Assembly (NCBI GenBank): GCA_037127315.1
Contig: JBBBDQ010001942.1
Coordinates: forward strand, 1-64,000
Reading direction: 5' to 3'
DNA length: 64,000 nt
From: Ascarosepion bandense
Taxonomy: Eukaryota; Mollusca; Cephalopoda; Sepiida; Sepiidae
The position numbers were made by a program, and so were the translations under genes. Shown one piece after another: positions 35,553 to 45,245 of the stretch. The number at the start of each line of letters is the position of its first letter. Positions within the stretch are counted from its first letter, which is position 1. The notes beneath the pieces are model-generated. The model was not told where the DNA came from, did no database searches, and worked only from the letters and a program-made list of their open reading frames with translations.

Positions 35553-36175
35553 ATGAATAGTTGCCCTTTGTTTAAACAACAGGATTATAAATTTTTAACA
35601 ACAATTACTGTGGTTTTTTGTCAACTTTTCAAAATAGGGATATATTTCTGCTGCATACTTTATTACTTTTTTTATTCAAGAATTGTTTGAAGTATTTAAT
35701 TCCTTTGTTGTTTTTAGGCGTTACTGTAATATTTTGGAAGATCCATTTCAAAGCCTTCTTTAAATTAAAGAAGTGTTTTTATTATTTGATCAGATTTTCT
35801 GGTTGGAGACATAAAATACATATCAACTATAGCATGTGAGTTTGTATAAACAAAAGAAAAAAGCATTCAGTTGGAGACATGGCAACACTGAGGTAACATA
35901 TGTGCAAAACCTAAGGAAACGTTATCAACTGCAAACAATAAACCTGGAGTTCCCAGAGTGTTTGATACTCAGATCAATAAATGCCTAATTACTTTGTGTA
36001 ATGAGTCACAAAAAAATGATTAATTTTAAAAAATTCTTTCTCTCCAAGCAAGATGATAATGCCATTAAGATGGAAGGGGTTATTGAGTCTAAAAGAGAAT
36101 GAGAAGATTTTAGTGAAGAGAACGAGCAATAAAAGAACAATTCTTAGGAAAACCAAAGATTGTGATTGATGTTAG
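35553..36175 (+). repeat. Duplicated ~600-bp segment, copy 2
   Basis: Colinear with 33148-33765, offset by ~2.4 kb, with scattered substitutions and small indels. The LINE tail at its 3' end (CCAAGCAAGATGATAATGCC) is better preserved than in copy 1. Confidence 0.85.
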
Positions 36176-36329
36176 ATTTTTTTTTTTTAAATTGTAGGTA
36201 GTGAGGGAATTAAATGCTTAAATTCATGTGGTTGAGATATAAGGAGTATAAGCTTTACATAATTCCATATAAATTTTTGCTTGAATTGCAATTAAAAATT
36301 TAATATATAAGACTACTTATGCACAGTGT

Positions 36330-37015
36330 TGATTGTACGGGGTGACAGAAGGGACCAAGGCACCCCCAGAATTTTGGCTGGTCTCTTGGTTGGCCTCCGC
36401 CACTTTTATAAGCTTCAAAAATTATGAAAATGATCAGTCTCTGATTTTGATAAGATTTGATCTTCAGCCCTTTTCCTTCTGTGTTTTCTTATTCATTTAG
36501 CTTTTTAAGGACACATACAGAAATCAGATCAGACAAATCACATTGTTCTGCTAGTATTGATGTGGTGGGTCTTACCAGTGAATATTAGAACCTGTAGGAC
36601 TAAGGATTTTGTTCATATGAACATTTTCCATAGATATAAGCAACATTGATTTTGATAAGATTTTGATCTTCAGCACTTTTTCCTCTGCATTTTCTTTTTC
36701 ATTTAGCTTTTTAAGGACACATACAGAGACCAGTTTGAAAGAAAATCAAACAAAATAAAACAACCAGATAGATAGAAACAGACACTTGATTTTGTTTTGA
36801 AATTAACCTCTCTTGTGTTCCAACAGCTTGAGAGTGGAAAAGAGGATAGAAATAGATTAGAACTCCACTACTTATGAATGAAAAGTTATTCCATTTAATT
36901 TAGTGAAGTAGTATGAAAATGAAGATACTGCTTGAGGTTTTGCCCACACTTCTTCCTCAGAAAAATCTCAACCCCTAACTGTACCCACAACTTTCAGAGT
37001 TCCACAATTACCACT
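36330..37015 (-). repeat. Unclassified dispersed repeat (family R3), minus copy
   Basis: The reverse complement matches 50290-50830 and 50920-51380: TGGTTGTTTTATTTTGTTT, CTGTATGTGTCCTTAAAAAG, TTAGTCCTACAGGTTCTAAT, GAAGCTTATAAAAGTGG. Internally it contains the TGTCCTTAAAAAGCTAAATG block twice. No coding content or termini recognised. Confidence 0.8.
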
Positions 37016-37017
37016 GC

Positions 37018-37248
37018 TTATGCTTCATTTAGATTAATAAAATGAAATCTATCATTAGATGCCCATTTACTTTCGATATTGTCTGGGTCTCTTGTGTATG
37101 TTCTTTCTATTTCTGGTCCAGTGGAGCTACGTATATGTATTGTATTCATTGTTGAATTTGGGTCAACTTGACCCAGAATCCAAACAACCAAATGAATGTT
37201 TCTGCTTCCTTTATCATTGGAAGGTTTAAACATGGTCATGAGAAACAC
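37018..37248 (-). other. Unassigned 76-codon open frame
   Basis: The minus-strand frame has an ordinary amino-acid mix, including NIHLVVWILGQVDPNSTMNT and RTYTRDPDNIESKW. That is unlike the low-complexity frames elsewhere in the window. It could be a piece of a mobile-element protein or a stranded exon. I recognise no family, see no conserved splice context, and would not call it a gene. Confidence 0.2.
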
Positions 37249-37249
37249 G

Positions 37250-37790
37250 TTTTCTTATTCTTGGAAGTTAGGTTAAGTCTGTTTATACTTGCGCTCAAGT
37301 TAGTTTGACTTCGTAGGATACAAATCCTATATCATCCATCAACTAACTCAAATGAAAAAATTTAAATTGCACAACTGCAAAATCAGATGCAAACGACTAA
37401 AATCATTATGGAAAATCCCAGACCAAGTCAAATTTCACAAGTCAGTATGAAAACTAACATTCTGGATTCTGATTGGATAGGAAATACCAAATTGCATTAA
37501 GACACCAGTTAACTTTTCTTAACACCTAAAAAAATGGGTCTGCTACTGGAGCCGGTCACATGATCAAAATCCACTACTTAAACTTCATCTCTTGACCGGT
37601 CAAAGAGTCCGAGATGGGAGCTGGTAACCGACGTACCTTTTTGCAATATAACAAAAGAAAATTCAAGAAGCTAACCCAGATGTAAGGGTGCGTCACACAT
37701 TCGTTCTAAAATATATAATCAAATAAAGAAAAAATTAAAATTAAAATACAGTAGTTGCACTTTCTTTTAAAGCCCTTATCTTTTTATAAA
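37250..37790. other. Spacer, nothing recognised
   Basis: No coding or repeat match seen. Confidence 0.35.
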
Positions 37791-37794
37791 ATTT

Positions 37795-38345
37795 ACACTA
37801 TTTGGACTATTGTCCTCATCTTTGTTGCTATTTGTGCAATGTTTTGGCCGTTTTGGCTTCTTCAGATCCTAGGAAATTCGAACTGAAACCTTTATTATAA
37901 TCACTGGGGTATATAATCTCCATTCCTTGCCTAGAACTTCTTCTGGTAATCATGAGTTATCTCCCTCTAATCTAATAAGTTATTGTTCACTACTGTTGTA
38001 GCCTTAAGGACACATAGCCCAGTGGATATAGATGTTAGTTACTTTCTGTGACTTGACCCAAAGAGTTGTGAGTTCAATACCAGACTACAGCAGTGGTGAA
38101 CAAGTAACTTACAGGGTTAGAGGGAGATAACTCATGACTACCAGAATAGGCTCTAGTCAAGGAATTAGAAGGCAAGGAATTAGAATGATATATCCCAGTG
38201 ATTGTAATAGAGGTTTCAGCTCAAAAATCCTAGCATCTAAAGAAGGCTGGAGCGTACAACGGCCAAAACGTACAAATGGTAACAAAGATGAGGACAATAG
38301 TCGGAATAATGTAAATACTGTAAATATTACCTCATCTCAGAAATA
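37795..38345. repeat. Inverted SINE-like family 2 pair (foldback)
   Basis: The left arm (37795-38012, minus) runs from the 3' module (ATTGTCCTCATCTTTGTTGC) to GTTCACTACTGTTGTAGCC. The right arm (38013-38345, plus) is fuller: the tRNA-like head GGACACATAGCCCAGTGGAT with B-box AGTTCAATACC, a body with GATAACTCATGACTACC, and 3' module TAGCATCTAAAGAAGGCTGG...AAGATGAGGACAATAGTC...CTCATCTCAGAAATATAGAC. The hammerhead-like cores in both arms carry changes. Confidence 0.75.
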
Positions 38346-38424
38346 TAGACAAATACATTATCTCTTTCTTTCTTTCTCTTTCTGTCTTTCTTTCTCTCTA
38401 TATATTTCTCTCTCAACTTCTTCT
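38346..38424 (+). repeat. CT-rich simple repeat
   Basis: TTTCTTTC/TCTCTC-type tract. It joins the inverted pair to the 3' end of the LINE that follows on the minus strand, and is probably that LINE's simple-repeat tail (AAG/AG on the minus strand). Confidence 0.7.
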
Positions 38425-40110
38425 TCAAGTGTCATGTCCCTTCAGGACGTAAGCAATCATGGACTTCCACTTGGCTTTGTCTCTTGTTGCTCTCAATAAT
38501 TTTTCTCTTGGTATCTCTTCTAAGCCTCACTCCATCAACCATTTGCTCTGACCTAACAAGTACATCTCGCACTGCTTTTCCCTGTCTCTTCTTCCATTTA
38601 TCCGACCTGCAAGTATCAAATTCTCCAGGCCCTCCTTCCTCATTACGTGTCCCAGGAACCTCATTTGTCTCTTCCTGATATTTAGTATGAGTTATCTTCT
38701 CATTTGCATCCTTTCCAAAATCTCATCATTGCACATGTGCTCTATCCATGGTATCCTCATCATCCTTCTGTAAAACCACATTTCTGCTGCCTCAATCCTC
38801 TTTTTCATCTTTGATGAGATCATCCAGCATTCACTTTCATACAAAAGGACAGATATCACATAGCAATCCAGCACTCTTTTCTTTGTTTCTAATAAGATTT
38901 TCCTGTCATTTCAGTACTCTGGTTAGCTTTTGAAATGTGTCCTTGGCCATGCAAATGCATCTTTGTATCTCCATGTCACATTTTCCATCCTCTGTCAAAA
39001 AACTTCCTAGGTATTTGAATTTTTTTACTTGCTTTATTTTAGATTCTCCAACTTGCAGTTGGCATATTGGTTTCTTCTTTTTGCTGATGATCATACATTC
39101 AGTTTTCTTGAGGTTTATGCTCAGTCCTTTCTTTTCATTTTCTTTTGCTAACTTCTGTAGAAGGTCCTGTATTTTCTTTTCCATGTCTGCTATCATCACC
39201 GTGTCATCTGCATTTTGGATATTGTTGAGATTGTGGCCACCAATGATGAATCCTGGCAAGGCTTTTATTTCTCTTCACTGTACAGGTTGAAAAGATCTGG
39301 TGAGAAAACACATCCTTGTCTTACTCCCCTTTCTATAGATTCTTGATTATCCTGTCTTTTCCAAAAATGTCGAGGTTGTCAAGCATCTCTATCAAGTCCC
39401 TGTGTCTTACATTGTCAAATGCTGTTGATAAGTCTATAAAGCACAGATAAAGTTCCTTCTGCATTTGTATTGTTCATTCAGATAGCATCCTGAGCATGAA
39501 TATCGCATTACTCATTCTGGTACCCTTAATGAATTCACATTATTCCTGTCCTATCTCTGGGTCGATTCTGCTGTGCGTTCTGTTCATCAGAATCCGGATG
39601 ATGAGTTTTTATTATGTGGCTCATTAAACTGATTGTTCGATGGCGCTCACATTCCTTTGCACAGGTAGTGTTATAAAGATTGATCTGCTTAGGTCCTCCG
39701 GTATATTGCTGCTGCTGTAGATTTTGTTTATTATTTCTGTTAGTCTGTCGATGCTAAAGCCTTCTACTGGCATCAACATCTCTATTACAATCCTGTTTGG
39801 TCACACTGCTTTGTTTCTCTTCAATTTGGCCATTGCTGATTCACTTCGGTTTTTAATATTTTTAGTCCATCCGTAGTTTTGTGCATTGTTGGTTGTTCTC
39901 TGTTGTCGTGGAAGAGATATCTGATGTACTTATCCCATCTCTGAAATATTTTTTCTTTTTCTAGTATTAGTATGCCATCTTTTGCTTTTATACATCATGT
40001 TGCTGAGCATGTACTTTGACCTGTTAGTTACTTTATTTGTTTGTGCATTTCTCTATTATTTGTTGTGCTCATTCTCTCTACTTCGGCGCATTTGTTGTTG
40101 AGCCATACTG
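38425..40110 (-). pseudogene. RTE/BovB-like LINE, reverse-transcriptase to 3' end
   Basis: Minus strand, from 40110 leftward. Linker residues KAKDGILILEKEKIFQRWDK come first, then AMAKLKRNKA..PNRIVIEML. A finger/palm segment follows with FIDLSTAFDNVRHRDLIEML and then GFIIGGHNLNNIQNADDTV, where the catalytic YADD has become NADD. The next residues are KKTECMIISK and QVKKFKYLGSFLTEDGKCD. The C-terminal part reads LLYESECWMISSKMKKRIEA, MWFYRRMMRIPWIEHM and CNDEILERMQ. The last product-like stretch is open for 117 codons (38906-39259). The endonuclease half is missing (5' truncation) and several frameshifts occur. The conserved order and the ending match the plus-strand copy at 43967-47110. Confidence 0.85.
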
Positions 40111-40394
40111 AACCATCAAAAAAATGTGGGACCAGAACTTACTTATTTATGGCTATAAATATACCAAAATAAAACAGACTTTATGTATAATTTCTGTTAT
40201 AAGAAAAATTGAAAAAAGAAAGGAATACTAGAAAATAGAATAATTTTAGCCAATCAAGAAATTAACATAAAGAAACTATTGATGCTAACCAAAAACAAGG
40301 TTCATGCCAGAGTCTGTGAGCAGGATCAAAATGAGTATAAGCTCACAGCTCTGAGCTAGACGAGGAGAATGATGACAAAAGCAACCACAAAACA
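40111..40394. other. Spacer, nothing recognised
   Basis: No feature seen; the sequence is A-rich. Confidence 0.35.
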
Positions 40395-40495
40395 AAAGAC
40401 CCAACCTCTAGAGCAGCATTTCTCAAAATTTTTAATCTTGCATAACCCTTAAAATAAATTATATATCTCAAGGAACCCCTGCACAAAAACAAAAT
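40395..40495 (+). mobile_element. One end of a hAT-type MITE (tentative)
   Basis: CAGCATTTCTCAAAATTTTT, then AACCCTTAAAATAA and AAGGAACCCCTGC, resembles the ends of non-autonomous hAT transposons (CAG...TTCTCAA...ACCCC). The opposite end was not found. Confidence 0.4.
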
Positions 40496-40808
40496 TATAT
40501 ATTATATTTTTCTTAATTTTATTTTTACTATTATTCCTGTGGTAGATATCAAATTATATATTTTTGAATAACTGGTTAAAGCAAAAATTAATATTTCTTT
40601 GTTAAATATTTTGATAATGTTAAATAAAATTAATACAGTTCATTTATAATACTTCATCAGGAGTTTTCATTCATGCAAAACTTTCTAAAGTCAAACGTAA
40701 AAAATAAACATCAGAAACCAATATCATATGCCTATAATATAAATGTAAACAAAACAAAAATATATAACTGCAGCATCAGTTTATTATTTATTTATTCTTT
40801 ATTGGCAA

Positions 40809-41192
40809 CTAGCAGTATAGCCCGGTGTTGCTCAGGTGTAATGAAAGCTTTAAAACTAATCCATGGTCCTGGAACTCAGACACTTTGGACGTTGGCATGA
40901 AAGACTAAAAAGCAACAGTTGTTTCCAGTTAAAGCAAAACTGTACAATGAAAGAAAAATGAATGGATGTAAGTCAAATTTTGATTTCCTAGTATCAATAT
41001 CAAATAAGTTTTTTCGTTGTAAACTGAATTTTGAAGGCTAAATAAGTCCTCTGAGTAAATGGTATCATGGCTGAGACTAAGAACTACAATTATACCTACT
41101 TAGAGCCAAACCTGAAGCAAAAACTAAAATAAAAGGGCTGAAAAAACACAGACATATAGGCAGATAAACAAACACACACACAAACATCTTTC

Positions 41193-41244
<52 letters not shown>

Positions 41245-41409
41245 CGATTTTCTGCACAGTAAGAACTGCAACCTTGAAACTTCTGAATATTGTTTCTTAT
41301 GCCTGTCTATGAGTGTATCAAATTTGATTAAAATTGGACCACTCCTTCTATAACTCGATTTTTTTGATTATCAGTTTTTGATATTTATCGAGGGTACCTC
41401 GACACACAT

Positions 41410-41447
<38 letters not shown>

Positions 41448-41476
41448 ACAAAGTTCTATTTATAAATAAGTTTAGA
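40809..41476 (-). mobile_element. Non-autonomous Helitron
   Basis: On the minus strand it begins TCTAAACTTATTTATAAATA and ends GGGCTATACTGCTAG. It is inserted between A (41477) and T (40808) without a target duplication. TC at the 5' end, CTRR at the 3' end, A|T insertion and a short hairpin (CCTG...CGGG) about 10 nt before the terminus are Helitron hallmarks. The interior matches the copy at 44355-44877 and holds (GT)n and (TA)n tracts. No Rep-helicase coding sequence. Confidence 0.85.
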
Positions 41477-42265
41477 TTAGATGTTAAAAAGACAAGGTAT
41501 ATCAAAGCAAAATGTCCTGTGAACTGATAAATATTTTTTTTAAATGTTGTTAAAGAAATTGAAGCTTGAAATATGAGTGAATGGAAAAAATATAACCAGG
41601 GTAAAAATTCCTTGTCCCAAATAGTTGCAGTAAAATATTTTAATGCATTGTAAACATGTTTACCATTTTATTAATCTTGATAGGCCTCTCCAATGGATTA
41701 CTAGAAGACTAAATTGAATTGCCCCATTTCAATATAAAACTAAAAAGAAAATAAAGAAGAAAATAGGGGGAAAGAAAAAACAAATAAACAAAAGAGCCAT
41801 CAACTTTGTCCTTTTGTTTATTTTTTTTAATCTTCATAGGATGATGTTGCATATTCTTAATCAATGATTTGGCAGATTGAAGTCTTTTTCGATGATTTTA
41901 TATCAGACAACAATGGCTTCTCTAGCTTTTCTTACAACTGACATGATTCATTCATTTTTATTTTTTAATCTTTACTCGTACATTAAATTTGCTTTTATTC
42001 AATCTTTAGAGGAGCTCAAAAGTCAGTTGACACCTTGACATCAGTGCAAAAGCAAAAAATACAAAGTAATATGGCTTTTCTCAAATTTACTTTTCAAATA
42101 AAACAAATAATGCATTGAGTGTCCGAAAAGTTCCCAGAGGATTTAAAAATGTCATAATATGTCAGATTTTCCATATGTTTTGTTTCATCTTTTTTCTGAA
42201 CAAAGATTAACATGAGAAACTTATCTATGGAAAAATTCACAACAAATAACCAAAATTGCGCAAAT
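41477..42265. other. AT-rich spacer, nothing recognised
   Basis: No gene or known repeat seen. Confidence 0.4.
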
Positions 42266-42267
42266 GT

Positions 42268-42366
42268 ATTTTAAATCACACCAATCCATAATTCACACCT
42301 AAAGAGAATAGCACCAACTCGTCAATTACAGATATTATGATTTGTGAGTTGATTTCACATTTTAGG
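42268..42366 (+). repeat. ~100-bp direct repeat flanking a LINE fragment, left copy
   Basis: CCATAATTCACACCTAAAGA, CCAACTC and ATTATGATTTGTGAGTTGAT are matched in the same order at 43243-43345. The two copies bracket the RTE-like fragment. Confidence 0.7.
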
Positions 42367-42482
42367 CAAGAAAGGCATTCAGCAAAGTATATAACAAAGA
42401 CTTGATAGAGATGCTCAATAACCTAGACCTAGACATCAGAGTATTCAAGAACTTTTACTGGCAGCAAAATGCCTGCATATGA

Positions 42483-42937
42483 TGTTTGTTTGTTTTTGAG
42501 GCTTAACAACCTATCAGTCCTTATGGGATCATTTAAGGTCATAACCAATGATTTTGGGTAAGGTTATTTTATTTTTACAACATTTTTCTTTTCACGATTC
42601 ATTGGGATTTGTTTTTAAGAGCAGGGTCCCCAAGTCCTACCCTTGTTATTTAACCCATAACTGGAGGGAATGGATGGATTAATACTTTTCCCAAGGGTAC
42701 CAGTGCTTAAGTGAATGCAGGGTATTCAACTGGAATTCGAACTCGGCTCACCGATTTCTCTTTCCGAGCCGATATCTACTGCACCACAACACACATTCGT
42801 CACTATATGCTTACAGCACCTGGTATTCCCAAGTGGTCACCCATCTAAGTACTGACCAGGCTCAACGTTGCTTAACTTCGGTGATCGAGCGAGAACCGGT
42901 GTATTCAATGTGATAGACCGTAAGCATGCCTGCCTGT
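42483..42937 (-). repeat. Chimeric 5S-tRNA SINE with target-site duplication
   Basis: On the minus strand one ~455-bp insert reads as follows. A 5S-rRNA-like head (42925-42809) comes first, then a short linker and a tRNA-like head and body of SINE family 1 type (about 42805-42645). A different body follows (through GGTAGGACTTGGGGACCC and a CATTGGTTATGACC-like stretch), ending in an A-rich CAAACAAACA tail at 42483-42495. The whole insert lies between CTGCATATGA (42473-42482) and CTGCGTATGA (42938-42947) inside a LINE reading frame, so both heads came in together. Transcription by polymerase III is inferred. Confidence 0.75.
42809..42925 (-). pseudogene. 5S rRNA-like head of the chimeric SINE
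   Basis: 117 nt on the minus strand follow animal 5S rRNA end to end, with GATCACCGAAGTTAAGCAAC and GATGGGTGACCACTTGGGAA covering the internal control region, and ends GCTTACGGTC/GCTGTAAGC that can pair as helix I. Substitutions relative to ordinary 5S (for example CACTTGGG for CGCCTGGG) are shared with the decayed copy at 5589-5703. Confidence 0.8.
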
Positions 42938-43242
42938 CTGCGTATGAGCAAAAAACAAGTTTAGTAGAAATACAAAGATAGAAAGGAGCGTAAGACAAGG
43001 ATGTGTCTTCTCACCAGATCTATTCAACTTATACAATTCTGAGAGCCCTAGAAGTTTTGCCAGGATTTGTCACTGGCAGCCACAATCTGAACAATGTAAG
43101 ATATGCAGATGATACAGTACTGATAGTACACTTGGAAAGGGAAATACAAGGCTTCCTACAGAAGGTGCCTAAAGAAAGCAGAAAGGACTATATATTAACG
43201 ACAACAAAACTGAATGCATGGTCATCATTAGAATAAAATTGT

Positions 43243-43345
43243 AAAACTTTATTTTAGATTTCATCTATCCATAATTTATACCTGAAGAGTATAGGGCCAA
43301 CTCTTCAAAGCCAGATTTTATGATTTGTGAGTTGATTTAATGTTT
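43243..43345 (+). repeat. ~100-bp direct repeat flanking a LINE fragment, right copy
   Basis: Matches 42268-42366: CCATAATTTATACCTGAAGA and TTTATGATTTGTGAGTTGAT, with about one difference in five. Confidence 0.7.
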
Positions 43346-43489
43346 TAGGTAATATGGTTCAATAAGGGACTTGCCAAGAGGATTTATGAATTTTAAAAAA
43401 ATCAGTATCACCTTAAGTAAGGCAGTAAAGCAACTAAAACACAAGGGGTTACAGGATATGAAAGAATTAGAAACAGAAACATTAATATT

Positions 43490-43970
43490 TGTCTATATTT
43501 CTGAGATAGTAGTATTTATAGTATTTACATTATTCGGACTATTGTCCTCATCTTTGTTGCCATTTGTACAACTTTTCGGCTGCTGTATGCTCTGGCCTTC
43601 TTCAGGTGCTAGGAATTTTGAACCAAACCCTTTATTACAATCACTGGGATATATCATCCTCATTCCTTGTGTAGTAATGCCTCGATTGGAAGTCTATGTC
43701 TACTGAGCCGTGTGTTCTGAAGGACACATGGCCCAGTGTTTATAGACGTTGGTTAGTTCCTGTGACTTGACCCAAAGAGTTGTGAGGTCAATACCAGGCT
43801 ACAGCAGTGGTGAACAAGTAACTTGCAGGGTTAGAAGGAGATAACTCATGACTTCCAATGAAGGTATTACTATGCAAGGAATGAGAATGATATACCTCAG
43901 TGAATGTAATAAAGAGTTTGGTTCAAAATTCCAAGCACCTGAAGAAGGCCGAAGAGTACAACAGCCAATA
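43490..43970. repeat. Inverted SINE-like family 2 pair (foldback)
   Basis: The left arm (43490-43715, minus) begins at the 3' end (TTTGTCTATATTTCTGAGA) and reaches into the body. The right arm (43720-43968, plus) has the head GGACACATGGCCCAGTGTTT, a B-box-like GGTCAATACC, the body, and a 3' module cut at ACAGCCAAT. The left-arm hammerhead-like core CTGAAGA (43599-43605, minus) is intact. The right arm fuses directly to the LINE endonuclease at about 43968. Confidence 0.75.
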
Positions 43971-44354
43971 CTGTCAGTTCTCTGAAAGACTTCTCCTGGT
44001 CAAACTGAAAGGAAAACCGTTTGACATACCAATTATAGTAGTTTATGCACCAACAATGCAAAGCACTGAGGAAGAAATAGAATGTTTCTACTCTACTTTT
44101 GACAATGCCAAAGCTCAATGTAAAACCCAAGAAATTAGAATCATCATGGGAGACTTGAATGCCAAAGTAGGCAAGGAGAGGGGAGAGACAACTGGCAAAT
44201 TTGAATTAGAAATCCACAATGACCGGGGTGAAAGATGGGTCCAGTGGTGTAAGGTGAATGACCAGCTGATAACCAACACCTGGTTTCAAGAACACCCAAG
44301 ACATTTATGGACATGGAGAAGCCCAGAAGGCCACATGTAAAACCAAATCGATTA

Positions 44355-44877
44355 TCTAAACCTATTTATAAATGGAACTTTGTCTGTGTGTGTGTATGTG
44401 TGTGTGTGTGTGTCCGTTACCTATAGTCCCTGAAATGGCTGAACTGATTTTCTTGAAAATTTACACAGTTGTACTATAAGCGTCTGCGAGTGTTCTTAGC
44501 TAGGTTTTGTGTCAAGGTACCCCCGATAAACATCGAAAATTGATAATCAAAAAAATCGGGTTATAGAAGGAGTGGTCTGATTTTAATCAAATTTGATACA
44601 CTCATAGACAAAGACATAAGAAACAATATTCAGAAGTTTCAAGGTTGCAGTTCTTACAATAGTGCAGAAAATCGATAATATATATATATATAAAAGGCAA
44701 AGTGCTTGTGTGTGTGTCTGTTTATCTGTCTGTATGTCCTTTATATAAATCCACAATTTTTATCCGATTCTCACCAAACTTCACACAAATATTCTTTAGG
44801 CTAAGTCTGAGCTTCAGGACCATGGATTAGTTTTAAAGCTTCCCCTACACCCGAGCAAGGCCGGGCTATACTGCTAG
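44355..44877 (+). mobile_element. Non-autonomous Helitron inside the LINE endonuclease
   Basis: It begins TCTAAACCTATTTATAAATG after A44354 and ends GGGCTATACTGCTAG before T44878. A CCCG...CGGG hairpin lies about 10 nt before the end. It contains (GT)n, (TA)n and the same AT-rich body as 40809-41476. Excising it rejoins the host LINE as NQIDYITINKGF, in frame. Confidence 0.9.
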
Positions 44878-45084
44878 TATAACCATAAATAAAGGATTCA
44901 GAAATGCAGTGGCTCAATGCAAAACCTATCCAAGGGCCAACAGTGGAAGAAACCACCTTCTAGTTATCTGAAAACTAAGGGTGAAACTTTGTAGACTATA
45001 GAATCATAGGGCAGCACCCAGACTGCAATACAACATGCTCCTGAATGACCTCAACCTGCAGAATAAATACACTGACAGAAACAA

Positions 45085-45245
45085 ATTTTTTTTTCACATC
45101 ACCCCAAGCAAGGCATTAAGGCCACTGGTGTGCAGGGGACTATGTAAGAGTGAATAGATTGGAAGAGAGAAAGCAGGAAACCACATCCTAAACAGGGAAC
45201 AAGGGATGAGCCTCTACACCTGTTCAATAGACGTGGGTGGAATGT
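45085..45245 (-). pseudogene. LINE/SINE 3' tail inserted in the LINE
   Basis: Minus strand: CCACCCACGTCTATTGAACA, CCCTTGTTCCCTGTTTAGGA, CCCCTGCACACCAGTGGC, CCTTGCTTGGGGTGA, then an A-run. The same module occurs at 58700-58870. Its 5' part differs from the coding LINE copies but the last ~60 bp are shared. Confidence 0.75.

Larger units (their letters stand above)
42361..43240 (+). pseudogene. RTE/BovB-like LINE palm fragment, split by a SINE
   Basis: The left part reads RKAFSKVYNKDLIEMLNNLD and VFKNFYWQQNACI. The right part, after the SINE insertion at 42483-42937, reads SRNTKIERSVRQGCVFSPDL and then NNVRYADDTVLIV, with the catalytic YADD motif intact, and ends about 40 residues later. Only the reverse-transcriptase palm is present; both ends are missing. 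The insertion duplicated CTGCATATGA/CTGCGTATGA. Confidence 0.8.

Noticed and set aside
42809..42925. A functional 5S rRNA gene
   Set aside because: It has substitutions shared with a decayed copy, lies inside a retroposed unit with an A-rich tail and target duplication, and lacks a T-run terminator at the 5S end.
43003..43236. Active reverse transcriptase, since YADD is intact
   Set aside because: Only the palm region is present, split by a SINE, with no endonuclease and a truncated end.
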